DNA from: Pythium myriotylum
Taxonomy: Eukaryota > Oomycota > Peronosporomycetes > Pythiales > Pythiaceae
Direction: 5' to 3'
Assembly (NCBI GenBank): GCA_023091665.1
Contig: JALJCQ010000015.1
Coordinates: 2,232,001 to 2,296,000 of the forward strand
DNA length: 64,000 bases
Of this stretch, positions 28,967-39,190 are shown piece by piece. The translations under genes and the position numbers were made by a program. Below the pieces are notes generated by a model that worked only from the letters and a program-made list of their open reading frames with translations, searched no databases and was not told the DNA's origin. Position 1 is the first letter of the stretch. Every line of letters begins with the position of its first letter.

Positions 28967-29615
28967 CTGCTACATTGATCGTGAATCGAAGTAATGTTCA
29001 TGGTACCTGCTGGGAGAGGAGGAAAACTCGTCACATGAGCTCGAGAGTCAGGTCGTCGAGCGACGACTAGAAATATTTAGGCTTTGAAGACTTCGTGAAG
29101 TCTGGATGATTCCAATTTTTACTGGCGTTTAGCACCCTGTCGTGTAGCAAAATCTGATTGGTGGTCATAACTCACAGATCATATCTGATTTATGGATTTA
29201 GAGTTCACCATGAAGCGCCTTGTGCAGGCTTGCTTCGTCAAAAATTTAATTGGCAGAGAGTCTCTGGCTCGATTCGAGTCTCCGGAAACCGTCATGGCCA
29301 ACATTCGCAGATTGAAAGAACAGAACTCATTGCTGATCTGTGCGTAGGGGCCATTGAGTCAAAGCTTATTGTCGACAGCAAAGAAGTTGCAGCTGCAAGT
29401 ACGGACGGTCTAGCGCAATGATCTGTCTTCACGCGCAATACAGCCATTGTAATCTTCCTGCAAGACAAGAGAGCCGCTGATGAGAAAAGAATCGACCGGA
29501 ACAAATCTTCGCGCAACATCTCTAGACTGCAGTCAAGTCACATAATTGACCTTCACACCCGACGCGGAGACTGTAATTACAGTAGATACGGATTCGTCAC
29601 TCGTTTGCTCTCGTG
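28967..29615. other. Intergenic region downstream of the Gag-integrase relic
   Basis: 649 bp, no domain or repeat recognised. Confidence 0.3.
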
Positions 29616-31874
29616 TTAGAAGGGGAATCGTGGCATACGGCCTGCGATGATCGTTGAAGACCACGTGACGCTGCGATACAACGGGGGCGGGGCCGCAAAC
29701 TCGAGAATGGACGCCTTGATCTTGGGATTGAGCGAAGATCCTACTGAGTCCCGGCGCAACCCTCCGAGGAATGACAACCACCGCTTTTGTTCTTTGATGG
29801 ATAGTCCTGGGACCAACTGACCGTGAAATCGATCTACCAGTAGGCGGGTGTGACGTGATTGTTCCACAGAGACGTAATGAGAAGCATGTGTAATCGTCTT
29901 GCTCTCCTCGAGGACCTTGCGAAAAATCTTCACAGTTTCGTTTGATAGCTGATAAGGCCAGTAACGTCCAAATCGCAGTCGCTCCAGCGTTATGCCGAGC
30001 TTCGTCGGCTGTATCAGCGATCGTAGAAATTCCTGGAAGCTAGCTTCTGGCACGTTGAGTTTTTCAAGATCAAGTGACGACAGCTCGAGTCCGTGCACGT
30101 CATACGCTCGCGAGATAGTGTCCATGGAAGACACAGTTGCCCCACTCACAGCAAAATTTTTCAGCTTCGGACACATAGTAAAGACATGATCAAGGACGGC
30201 ATCGTCTAAACCGGGAAATTCGATGCTTAGACTTTGTAAGCTCTCTCCGAGAACACGAAGCAGGCCGTAGAAAGCAGTAGTCGAGCCTTCGACGGATCGA
30301 CCATTCCGAAGAATCAGCGATTTTAATCGTGGCCGTTCGCAGTTCGGAGCACATGACTCCTCAGGAGAAATCGCCACCTCTCGTCGCTTGGTGTCATCAC
30401 CTCTTGACGGAATATCTACAAAGCCGATCCCAGGTACGAACAACACTATCTTGGGCTCTTCTTCATCATCATGCTCGCCCACTTGGACGATCTGAGCTCG
30501 AACTGGGGGTCTGCCTCTAGCAAGTCCAAAGTAGCTAATGTCGTTCACACCATCTCGAAACTCGAGCAAGCCGTTTAATTCCACTTCGATCACCGGACGG
30601 GCATCTCTTTGCGTGTCGTGGAGATTTGAAGCATTCGATGTCTGACCGCGACGCCGACGACGCCGACTCGAGTGGGCGTGCTCGCATAGCATTGCAAGTG
30701 GGTCCGAGTTCTTGACGACAGACTGAATCACGGCGACATCAAACGGCGAAAATGTATCTCCATCTATCACAAGCGTTTCCACAGAGCTTGTCGACACCGG
30801 GCTCAACAACGCAAATGCAAGCCACGAGAGTACGTGGCGGCGAGTCTTGTTGTCCGCACCAAATCCTGGGGACGGAGTCTGGCTTCCTCGATCACTCTCG
30901 AATTCTAAAATCTTCAGAAACTTTGCATTCGCCAAAGCAGAGCAAAATGGCGCAAACATTGGACTACAAGTGTAATCCATTGGCATTACAATGTGTCGTA
31001 CTCGCGTGAGTTCGCCCTTTGTGTTTGGTTCGATGCCGAAGAGCGTTCGCATGAAACGACCCACAATCTCGATACCTTCCGCTGTGTCATTTAGTTCTGT
31101 CCGACCAATTGACGGTAGATCCAGATATGTCACGTCTATGCCGTGCAGAAGCAGCTCGTGGAGAGCTTCGAACAGAGGCGTGGTCAGCTGAACGCCAGCA
31201 AGCTCTACTTCAAGCGCCACCACCTTGAACAACACACCGAGTCCCACGCTTTCGCCAGCTTCCATTGCAATTTCTCGGACACGTTGGATTTCTTCGACTG
31301 CACGAGATATGCAGTCGATGGCGACCTTTGGCTTGTCACAGTGCGACAGAATGCCTCGCAGCATGATCGGAATTGGTTCGACCTGGCTCCATTCGACGCC
31401 GTGGCGCTTGAGAAGCTGCTGCACCTGAAGCAGGTCGCGCTTGAAGTAGTCGCTGTAGCCGCCAGAGCCGAGCAGCCACTCGAGCGAGTTGTCCCACTGC
31501 AGAAACGCCACGTCGTGCTCTTCCGAGAACTCGAATGCGTATTTGAATTCGATGCGGTGGACGTGGCGGATGAACCACGTGGGGAGGTAGATGCGCTCCT
31601 GCACGACCATCCACTCGAACCAGAGGTCGTACTTGACGCTCGCCATGAGATGCGTGAGCACGACGGCCTCGCGGCACTGGCGCAGAGCGGCCACCTCGCC
31701 CTCCGGGTGCTGCTGGAGAACGTCCTCGCGCTCGAGCCCGACGCTGAGCCAGAACTTCTCGTCGGCGTCGCCGCCCACGCGCACGCGCGCCGAGGCCTCG
31801 TCCTCAATCTGCGTGATGCTCAGGCAGTCGAACCAGCCGAGCAGGAACTCCCACTCGTCGTCGCGCGTCCCCAT
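29616..31874 (-). CDS. Leucine-rich family protein A (oomycete-type, PGxG motif)
   Basis: 752 residues, ATG at 31874, no intron seen. It is a member of a family with seven copies in this window. The common plan has four parts: an N-terminal helical region with a conserved W..(L/V) and a 'DDF.RDL' type patch; a central leucine-rich-like stretch (LHGIDVTYLDLPSIG); a beta-rich segment ending in hhxPGxGh (here FVPGIGFVDIPSR, about residue 478); and C-terminal irregular leucine-rich repeats (LKSLILRNG, LKNFAVSGATVSSMD, LSSLDLEKLNV). It closes with an (I/V)..(I/F)..FA motif (KIKASILEFAAP). A basic run SSRRRRRRGQT lies before the PGxG part. There is no signal peptide or membrane segment, so an intracellular protein-interaction role is the most that can be said. 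Confidence 0.75.
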   Translation of the reverse strand: MGTRDDEWEFLLGWFDCLSITQIEDEASARVRVGGDADEKFWLSVGLEREDVLQQHPEGEVAALRQCREAVVLTHLMASVKYDLWFEWMVVQERIYLPTWFIRHVHRIEFKYAFEFSEEHDVAFLQWDNSLEWLLGSGGYSDYFKRDLLQVQQLLKRHGVEWSQVEPIPIMLRGILSHCDKPKVAIDCISRAVEEIQRVREIAMEAGESVGLGVLFKVVALEVELAGVQLTTPLFEALHELLLHGIDVTYLDLPSIGRTELNDTAEGIEIVGRFMRTLFGIEPNTKGELTRVRHIVMPMDYTCSPMFAPFCSALANAKFLKILEFESDRGSQTPSPGFGADNKTRRHVLSWLAFALLSPVSTSSVETLVIDGDTFSPFDVAVIQSVVKNSDPLAMLCEHAHSSRRRRRRGQTSNASNLHDTQRDARPVIEVELNGLLEFRDGVNDISYFGLARGRPPVRAQIVQVGEHDDEEEPKIVLFVPGIGFVDIPSRGDDTKRREVAISPEESCAPNCERPRLKSLILRNGRSVEGSTTAFYGLLRVLGESLQSLSIEFPGLDDAVLDHVFTMCPKLKNFAVSGATVSSMDTISRAYDVHGLELSSLDLEKLNVPEASFQEFLRSLIQPTKLGITLERLRFGRYWPYQLSNETVKIFRKVLEESKTITHASHYVSVEQSRHTRLLVDRFHGQLVPGLSIKEQKRWLSFLGGLRRDSVGSSLNPKIKASILEFAAPPPLYRSVTWSSTIIAGRMPRFPF

Positions 31875-32360
31875 GGCGCCGTCCGCCGTCGCGCAGGGAG
31901 GCGAGACTTTGGCGTGGGGAGCTGCTCGCGAAACGATTGGCGAAGAACGGATTATACTCAGATGGAGACCTGAGAATCGAACGACGGGATAATGGATATG
32001 ATGTACCTATATCGATTTCGACGGGGTGCTGAACTCGTGGATTTTGCTGTTTTGCTGCATTCTTCACAAGCTGTCGCCAGCTTCTTTGACGCAACGGCGA
32101 GAACGTTCTTAGTCCATTTTCCAGTTCGCGACATCGAACACGTTGCATCGCGGACAGAAACTCATGGGGCAGTCATCTTTGCCGACATACCGACAACATG
32201 ACTAGCCAGCATCTTTGTCTCTTTTCGTCGCTCTTCTGGACGTGGCAGCGAAAGGGAACAAGGATCGTTTGGATCATGGGAGTTTGTCTGGACGAGACGA
32301 CCACGATGAATGGGACTGTGTGGCCATCGAAAAACTCTGAGATCGGCGAGCGCTAGATTA
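31875..32360. other. Spacer between family protein A and KH protein A
   Basis: 486 bp between two minus-strand genes. It presumably contains the promoter of family protein A. Nothing else recognised. Confidence 0.3.
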
Positions 32361-33626
32361 TTACTCCTCTTGCTTTTTCTCGGCAAATGCCGCTAACCTT
32401 AGTGACTTGGCGGATTGCACGACTTTTAATACTTTCGCGAAGAGTATCGCACCTTCGGATGCTGGTGACTGTTTTGCTTCAACTGGATCAAGCAGTCGGC
32501 ACTCAATGCTCACTCGTGTGTGTCGTTTGTTGAAGTAGGAGATCATGAACCGCAAGCCTTGGTAGTCAACGTGGATCTTGTCCTTCACAGTGTAACCTCG
32601 AACAAAGCGATTGCTTGGCATTGATGGCAGCGCAGAAGCCGTCGAGAGAAAATGCGAGCCAGACGCTGACGGTGACACTTGTAGGTGTTCGTGGAGGGAA
32701 ATCCCTTCTAACAGAGAGTAAGCTCGAACTCGGAGTCCTGTGCTGTCATCAACTCCGACATCGTACTGCGCTAAGACACACCTCAGGAGACGCGGAGTTT
32801 GCGATAGCACCCACGTATTGTTCTCGAGCCTGTACTTCACGACATCGTCCGCGTTGTTCTTCGCATGTCTAGTGCCCACGTAAACTGTCATCGTGGTTCT
32901 CATAGAAGCAGCTTGCTCCTCTGCGCGACCTATAAGAGTGCGAAGTAACGAGCTTATTTCATGGGAATTTTCTGGCCACACAGTCGACCACCGTGGCTGG
33001 ATCTGCTCAACGAGATGTAGCGACAGTAATTGATTTAGTGAGAAGACTCGGGGAACGAGTGCCTGGTCGCGGAGGGCAAAACAAGTTACTCCGATGGAGA
33101 CCTTGAGCCGAATCTGCTGGAACGTGTTCGCTCCGATTCTCTCTAAGTCTCCACTCATGTGATTGCAAAAAGATGCATCGAATGGCTTCAGCCATGCCTT
33201 TCCGAAATTGAAGTCAGATGTGGGTGATTTTGCTTCCCCCTCTCGAACCAGCACGTATTCATAGTGATTCGTGTGCTTGTCTGCTTTCAATGAATCTCGG
33301 TCTCGACGAGCAAAGCGCCACATTTTGCCGGCTGGTACAAGTCGAAGGTGAATAAACGCCTGCCCAGCGATATTGCGTGGCTCGTGCTGCGTAGACTCAG
33401 CCGAACCATCAAGAAGTCGCTGGAAGAGTTCATGAAAATCGCCCACAGCGTTCGCAACATCCTCTTGTGCCCCCAAGAACGCGATCTCGCGTTGTGGAGG
33501 GTTCACAACGCACCGAACATTATGGCGTAGGCCGATCAAACGCACATTGCATCCACCTGCACCAATCGCAGCCCCTGCGCTCACACCTTTTGGTAATGAA
33601 AGCATCTGTGTGGGTTTCTTCGGCAT
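32361..33626 (-). CDS. KH-domain protein A with uncharacterised C-terminal region
   Basis: 421 residues, ATG at 33626. Residues about 10-75 form a single KH RNA-binding domain with the GxxG loop in GAAIGAGGCNVRLI, followed by CVVNPPQREIAFLGAQEDV. The remaining 340 residues match no family I know but are shared with the divergent neighbour KH protein B. Common blocks are (M/L)TVY(V/I)G, LA.Y(D/N)(V/I)G(V/L)DD, R(V/I)R(A/V)YS and VD.QGLR..ISY. The region looks beta-rich and globular. The protein probably binds single-stranded RNA; cell location is unknown and there is no targeting signal. It lies head-to-head with KH protein B, 537 bp apart, which fits an inverted duplication. Confidence 0.75.
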   Translation of the reverse strand: MPKKPTQMLSLPKGVSAGAAIGAGGCNVRLIGLRHNVRCVVNPPQREIAFLGAQEDVANAVGDFHELFQRLLDGSAESTQHEPRNIAGQAFIHLRLVPAGKMWRFARRDRDSLKADKHTNHYEYVLVREGEAKSPTSDFNFGKAWLKPFDASFCNHMSGDLERIGANTFQQIRLKVSIGVTCFALRDQALVPRVFSLNQLLSLHLVEQIQPRWSTVWPENSHEISSLLRTLIGRAEEQAASMRTTMTVYVGTRHAKNNADDVVKYRLENNTWVLSQTPRLLRCVLAQYDVGVDDSTGLRVRAYSLLEGISLHEHLQVSPSASGSHFLSTASALPSMPSNRFVRGYTVKDKIHVDYQGLRFMISYFNKRHTRVSIECRLLDPVEAKQSPASEGAILFAKVLKVVQSAKSLRLAAFAEKKQEE

Positions 33627-34163
33627 CGCAAATGTATGTCCGTGTTCACGAAATCCTCAGCCCAGCGCAGATTGGAGAATGGCAGCTACATGCTCGTTTT
33701 GTCATGAAGTCACGTTCCATCTGATCTTGTGGGGGACCACGAAGTCTCTTGAACTGCTGAACAGGGTGATGTTTCGTGACAAACCGCCGTTGTCAAGTCT
33801 ATCAGTGCCAAAAAATTAGCGAGGAGTACAAACACGAGAGATAAACTCGTGGAATCGACTGCCAACCATGGCGTGGGAGCCAAATTGCCAAAAGACACCA
33901 TTATGTCTCTCCATGAAATCACCTTCACGAACCAAAAGGCTCGTGAGGATGCTCGATTTATTCTCAGGGGTTGTAGTATCGAGCAAGCTAGCGTGACATG
34001 CACACATTGTCGTCAATATAGCCACTCGTGGTTTATTCAAATTGACGGTGTGGATCAGTTCGCGATATCTGAGATTGAGAGAAAATCGAAATCTCTCAGG
34101 TATCTTGAGGATACTCCCTTCAACACGAGTTTTTCCGCTCATTCGCCAACCGTCTCTCACGTG
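33627..34163. promoter_or_regulatory. Divergent promoter region of the KH gene pair
   Basis: 537 bp separating the two KH start codons. The plus-strand frame is open from 33849 up to the KH B start but has no homology to KH A there, so it is treated as 5' leader. Confidence 0.35.
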
Positions 34164-35431
34164 ATGAGTCGCTCACAGTCCACAAGGTCGATATCTGCTC
34201 GCTTGCCGATCCCCAAAGACCTGCATGTTGGCGCTGTGATCGGTCAAGGTGGCAGCAACGTCAAGAAACTCCGTTCTCAGACAGGGGTGTTCTGTAATAT
34301 TGACAGCAAGAGACATGAGGCTATCGTGTCTGGTTCCCGCGAAGGTGTGGATAGAGCGATTGACAAGCTCCAAGACCTCTTCCATCGCCTTCAACTTGAA
34401 CGCTTGCAGCGACTTGAGAAACTACGACAGCAACGTTGGCAGCAACAGGAAATCCCGCCGGGACAACATCGAATTTATCGTGTGGCTGTAACCACGGACT
34501 CAAACAGCGATTCGTGGCTCTTTCAACGGCGTTTGGATAACGACGATGACAGCAATTCCCACGAGAACCGTTTGGTTCGGCTCGAGACATTTGACGCCGA
34601 GGATGATAACTCGGAGGTTGGGGACGACTGTAGAGATTCTTGGATCAGCAAATTCACACCAGCTTTTCTTCAGCAAATTAATGAAGACCTCTCGGGGTTT
34701 TCGACGCGCTCCGACATTAAGATTAAGGCCACGCTTGGCATGACGTGCTACGGCTTTCCTAATCCTCAAGCAGCGAGCCGTTTGTACACCTGGGGTCAGT
34801 TGCAGGGCCTACGGGTACATGAGGATATTCGACGACGCTGGGAAAACTACGCGAACATGCGCTCAGCCTCGGTGTCGTCATTTATGCACATGCTTGAGCC
34901 TCTCATTCAGCCAAACACGAGCTACGAAACGTTGCTTACCGTATACATTGGTCAAGGTCTGGTTGGCAACGACTTGTCGTTCAAGTTTCAGCTGGTGGAC
35001 GGAGTGTGGAACTGGGTCCCGGATCGCCCACCGATAAGGAAAGCACTCGCGCTGTACAACATTGGGCTAGATGATGATACAGCCTTCCGTATCCGGGTCT
35101 ATTCGAGAGCTTCTATGGGCTCGATCGAAGCGCTCACAGAGGTATGGAGCTATATCGACGTGATTGAGCACCCCAGCGGAGATCCTTTTCGAACTGAAGT
35201 CAAGCTGACGAACGACGCTCCAGTTCTATGTTCATCCGGAGTTTGGCTTTGCGACAGAAAACTAGCGTTGATCTTCAAGGGTTACGCGTTTCAATCTCCT
35301 ACTGCGATTATGAACACAAGCAGGCAACGGTGCAATGCCAGGCATTGAACGATGGTTCGATCAGCAGCGTCTCAGAGCGTGTGCAGAACTTGATTGACAA
35401 AATGCTCGAGGCATTTCAAGTCCCTGCATGA
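34164..35431 (+). pseudogene. KH-domain protein B, frameshifted near its 3' end
   Basis: The start at 34164 (MSRSQSTRS) was chosen because the KH domain then begins at the same place as in KH A. The GxxG loop is GAVIGQGGSNVKKL, followed by a Gln/Arg-rich helix (LQRLEKLRQQRWQQQ) and the shared C-terminal region (LTVYIGQGL, LALYNIGLDDD, RIRVYS). At about 35227 the homology jumps frame: the last 68 residues (RSLALRQKT, then VDLQGLRVSISY, ending FQVPA at 35431) are in the +2 frame. In the first frame translation runs on to 35348 with an unrelated tail. A one-base loss within GTTCTATG at 35222-35229 would explain it. It could be a real mutation, a recent pseudogene or a sequencing error. With the frame mended the length (about 422) would equal KH A. 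Confidence 0.65.
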
Positions 35432-35547
35432 GTACCTAGTTGAAGTAGTTGAAACAGGCTTGCATCGTTCAGACTAAGCAACATTCATATTGTGTATTCC
35501 TGCTGTTCGCGTAGTCTTCAATGCAAAACTAGTCGCGCCAAGGGGAG

Positions 35548-36525
35548 TTACAGGACCTTAACGACAACCTTGCCCACAGCACGGCGTGACTTCACACGTT
35601 CGACGCCCTCAACGAGTTTCTCGAATGGCACAACCGAGTCGACAACCGGCTTCACCTTACCAGCTTCAATAAACTCGCCAATCTTCACGAGATCTTCACC
35701 TGAAGACTTGCAGAACATGAAATATTGCGTCGCGCCAATGGGCGACTCAATCGGGTTCGGGATGTCGAGAAGCGACACATAGCGACCAGTCTCCTTCTTC
35801 AACACGATCTGAGCGTCGTTGTTCCACGAGTTCGGCTCCATGCCGCAATCGTAGATGAGGTCGATCGAGTGGTTCTCGAGCACCTCAACCCACTTCTGGG
35901 TGTGGTAGTCGATGGTCTGGTCAGCGCCGATGGACTTGACGAAGTCCGAGTTCTTGGCGCTGGTGGTGGCGACGACGTATGCGCCAACGGCCTTGGCGAA
36001 CTGGACGGCGTAAATTCCAGTGGAGCTGCTGCCGCCAAGGATGAGCACGCGCTGACCAGCCGTGAGGGTGGCGTGCTGGAAGAGACCCTGGTACGAGGTC
36101 AGCGCCACGAGCGGCACACTCGCCGCCTGGTCGTGGTCGATGTTCTTTGGCTTGGGCGCGACGTACTTCTCCTCAATGTCAACGTATTCCGCGACAGTCC
36201 CCCAGTTCGGGATCTCCGCACGGGAGTAAACCTCCTGGCCGACCTTGAAGGCGGTGACGGCCGAGCCAACCTCGGCCACGACGCCCGAGACATCGAAGCC
36301 GAACTTGTACGGCTTGTCGACGCTCGGCTTGCCACCCGTGAGGGACTCTCCCCACGTTTCGGTGGCCAAGTAGTCGATCGGGTTGATGGACGCGCTGTGG
36401 ACCTTGATGCGCACACCATCGGCCGCGAGAGTGCCCGTGGGCAGCTCACGGATCTTGAGCACGTCGGCGGGCTTGCCGTACTGCTCGTAGACAAAGGCCT
36501 TGTAGGTGGCGGGAACGGTCGACAT
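35548..36525 (-). CDS. MDR oxidoreductase copy 9 (inverted pair)
   Basis: 325 residues, MSTVPATYKAFVYEQYG start. It is a zinc-less MDR protein with SINPIDYLATE, GFDVSGVVAEVG, LILGGSSSTG and LIYDCGMEPNSWNN, ending VVVKVL. Compared with the main array it has the motif EVYSRAE in place of EVYAMAG. It is divergently transcribed from copy 10, whose start is 800 bp away. Bases 35738-36003 are identical in inverted orientation to 37847-38112, while the N-terminal halves differ clearly, so the tract was copied recently. Function is as for the array copies: probable NADPH-dependent quinone or enone reduction. Confidence 0.9.
   Translation of the reverse strand: MSTVPATYKAFVYEQYGKPADVLKIRELPTGTLAADGVRIKVHSASINPIDYLATETWGESLTGGKPSVDKPYKFGFDVSGVVAEVGSAVTAFKVGQEVYSRAEIPNWGTVAEYVDIEEKYVAPKPKNIDHDQAASVPLVALTSYQGLFQHATLTAGQRVLILGGSSSTGIYAVQFAKAVGAYVVATTSAKNSDFVKSIGADQTIDYHTQKWVEVLENHSIDLIYDCGMEPNSWNNDAQIVLKKETGRYVSLLDIPNPIESPIGATQYFMFCKSSGEDLVKIGEFIEAGKVKPVVDSVVPFEKLVEGVERVKSRRAVGKVVVKVL
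35738..36003 (-). repeat. 266-bp identical tract shared with MDR copy 10 (inverted)
   Basis: The reverse complement equals 37847-38112 base for base as far as read. Identity stops abruptly at both ends inside coding sequence. Confidence 0.85.
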
Positions 36526-37324
36526 GGTGGTTGGTGAGAAGACTTGTGGGCTTGGCGGAGAATCGCAGAATGAGAGAGCGAGCAGCAGGAGTCCGAGTTT
36601 CGATGAGACGTTCGGTTAGTTGGCATCGTGTAATCCACGTTCATGTTGAAGCATTCGAAGCTCTATTTCAGCCAATGGAAACGACCGAGGATGAAGCTGT
36701 TACCTCCAATATGTGATATATGTACCTATGGAAATGTATATGCTGGGGTCTTTGTTTACGTCCAGAACCAGACTTCAGCTTGTCTATGGGCCTTTCCCAA
36801 GCCGAGATTCGCTGTTGACACGCAGCTGTGTTTTCATCATCGCAGTCGCCCACCACTCAAACTCGCGGGGTGTGGGGGGGGGGGGGGGCGAGATGTTGAC
36901 GATGAGGCCGAGATTACAGGACCGAGCACAAGCACGACGTCGCAAGTGACCTTCATTTCGTCCCAACCCAGCGGACCCTCTGGCCATGGAAGGAGACGCG
37001 GACTGTCCCCCCAATACACTCGACCGCCTCAGCCAGCGCCACTGTGTTCACTCCAGTACGGTACATGAAGCCTGGGAATCTAATCGTCGTCATGCAAGAT
37101 CTGCTGAGCTCTTCAACACTTTACACAACTCCGATTGGTTCAAAATTTATGAACAGCACGATATGATTGGTTGAAATTTAAAACTTCGCCACCGAATTTT
37201 GGTTACGTCAACACCATGAGCAAGATCTTTTCGAGACGGTCTCACCTGAGCCGTCCACCCCGCCGTCTCCCGCTCACTCTTCGATTCGCTCGACTCCCTC
37301 CAGCCCCTCTTCTCCCTCCACAAG
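36526..37324. promoter_or_regulatory. Divergent region between MDR copies 9 and 10
   Basis: 799 bp with a G run at about 36877-36888. Two ATTGG (CCAAT) elements lie near 37133 and 37168 on the copy 10 side. No coding homology is seen, and the two halves are not obvious inverted copies of each other, so the duplication is old or the spacer was replaced. Confidence 0.35.
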
Positions 37325-38302
37325 ATGTCCGCCGTCCCAGCCACCTACAAGGCCTTTGTCTACGAGCAGTACGGCAAGCCCGCCGACGTGCTCAAGATCG
37401 CCGAGGTGCCTGCGGGCGAGCTCGCCGCCGGCTCGGTGCGCATCAAGGTCCACAGCGCGTCGATCAACCCGATCGACTACCTCGTCGTCGAACTCTACGG
37501 CCCATACCTCACGGGCGGCTCCCCGAGCGCCGAGAAGCCTTACAAGATTGGTTTCGACGTGGCCGGTGTCGTGGCCGAGGTCGGCGCGGGTGTCACCGAC
37601 TTCAAGGTTGGCGATGAGGTCTACTCGCGCGCCGAGAACCCCAACTTCGGCACCGTCGCTGAGTACGTCGACATTGAGTCCAAGTTCGTGGCCATCAAGC
37701 CCAAGAACATCGACTTTGACCAGGCCGCCAGTGTGCCACTCGTCGCCCTGACCTCGTACCAGGGCCTCTTTGAGCACGGCGCGATCCAGGCCGGCCAGCG
37801 CGTGCTCGTGCTCGGCGGCAGCAGCTCGTGCGGCATCTACGCTATTCAGTTCGCCAAGGCCGTTGGCGCATACGTCGTCGCCACCACCAGCGCCAAGAAC
37901 TCGGACTTCGTCAAGTCCATCGGCGCTGACCAGACCATCGACTACCACACCCAGAAGTGGGTTGAGGTGCTCGAGAACCACTCGATCGACCTCATCTACG
38001 ATTGCGGCATGGAGCCGAACTCGTGGAACAACGACGCTCAGATCGTGTTGAAGAAGGAGACTGGTCGCTATGTGTCGCTTCTCGACATCCCGAACCCGAT
38101 TGAGTCGCCCATCGGCGCCTCCAAGGTCTACATGTTCTGCAAGTCCTCGGGCGAGCACCTCGTTAAGATCCGCGAGCTCATCGAGGCTGGCAAGGTGAAG
38201 CCGGTCGTTGATTCGGTTGTGCCATTCGAGAAGCTCGTCGACGGTATCGCCCGTGTCCAGTCGCGCCGTGCTGTGGGCAAGGTCGTCGTCAAGGTCTTGT
38301 AA
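37325..38302 (+). CDS. MDR oxidoreductase copy 10 (inverted pair)
   Basis: 325 residues, MSAVPATYKAFVYEQYG start. It has SINPIDYLVVE, GFDVAGVVAEVG, LVLGGSSSCG and LIYDCGMEPNSWNN, ending VVVKVL. It is GC-rich with strong third-position bias, like the main array, whereas copy 9 is less biased in its 3' part. It shares the 266-bp identical tract with copy 9. Located about 24 kb from the main array within the leucine-rich family region, it shows that MDR duplicates were dispersed as well as made in tandem. Confidence 0.9.
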   Translation: MSAVPATYKAFVYEQYGKPADVLKIAEVPAGELAAGSVRIKVHSASINPIDYLVVELYGPYLTGGSPSAEKPYKIGFDVAGVVAEVGAGVTDFKVGDEVYSRAENPNFGTVAEYVDIESKFVAIKPKNIDFDQAASVPLVALTSYQGLFEHGAIQAGQRVLVLGGSSSCGIYAIQFAKAVGAYVVATTSAKNSDFVKSIGADQTIDYHTQKWVEVLENHSIDLIYDCGMEPNSWNNDAQIVLKKETGRYVSLLDIPNPIESPIGASKVYMFCKSSGEHLVKIRELIEAGKVKPVVDSVVPFEKLVDGIARVQSRRAVGKVVVKVL

Positions 38303-39190
38303 GCAACAATTGCTAGCTAGGATGCGATGGAGAACATCGCACTATCAGTCAGAAGAATACGAACTTTTCATTGTAAAAAGCTGTGTCAACTCTACGCTTC
38401 TTGTCTTGGATTGCCTTCGACGGCATTGTTGTCTTGTTGACGTGAGTGGTGCTGAAGGCGATTCGCGGGAGGAATGTCGCTTCAGCAACGTTTCGTTGTC
38501 GTGCTGAAGAGAGCGGGTGTTTGGCGTTGTGTCATTCTTCCACAGGAATCCACTTGCAATTACATAGATTTGAACTTGGACGTGGTCGCAGATCTGAATT
38601 TGATTTCGCTCTCACGTCCCAGGGCAGGAACACAGTAGCGCTGCACTTGAACTCGGTGTCTTCACTGATTTGGTTTTGGAGCCGCATGGTAATAAGGTTT
38701 ATAACCACGAGATTTGCGTTCAAATGAAAGGGGTGAGGGTGCACAAAATCGACTGCAGACAGCCACGAGCCGCGATCAAACAAACGGCGAGGTCTCACCG
38801 CGTCAGCACTTTTCTCGGCTTCAAAGATCAGTCAATGGTTGGAAACCGTACAATTTGAATCAAATGACGGCTCTTCGTCAGGGCGCTGGACAAAAATCCA
38901 TCGTGCAATCTGATCCGGAACTCGAACAGCTACATCCTTTATTGGTAGGGTCCAACAGGTCGATCTCCGGATACACGAATGGTTTAAAACAGGTTGTAAG
39001 AGCATCTTCCATTAGACTTCGTAGCTCAGTGACAACGACTTCATTAGTATTAGCGCCGATACAAGACATCATCGGGCTCCACGCCCCTAATGACGTCGGG
39101 AGCAGGTCTGGGGCCCAACTTGAAAGTCAGACGCGATAGGTTATGAGTGTAAAAGTCGAGTGACTCGGTGGGGGTAGACTGGAACACAGC
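38303..39190. other. Intergenic region between MDR copy 10 and family protein B
   Basis: 888 bp. Short open frames are present on both strands without domain or repeat evidence. Confidence 0.3.

Noticed and set aside
38714..39139. Open frames on both strands between MDR copy 10 and family protein B
   Set aside because: No domain, repeat or similarity to the leucine-rich family; probably non-coding.
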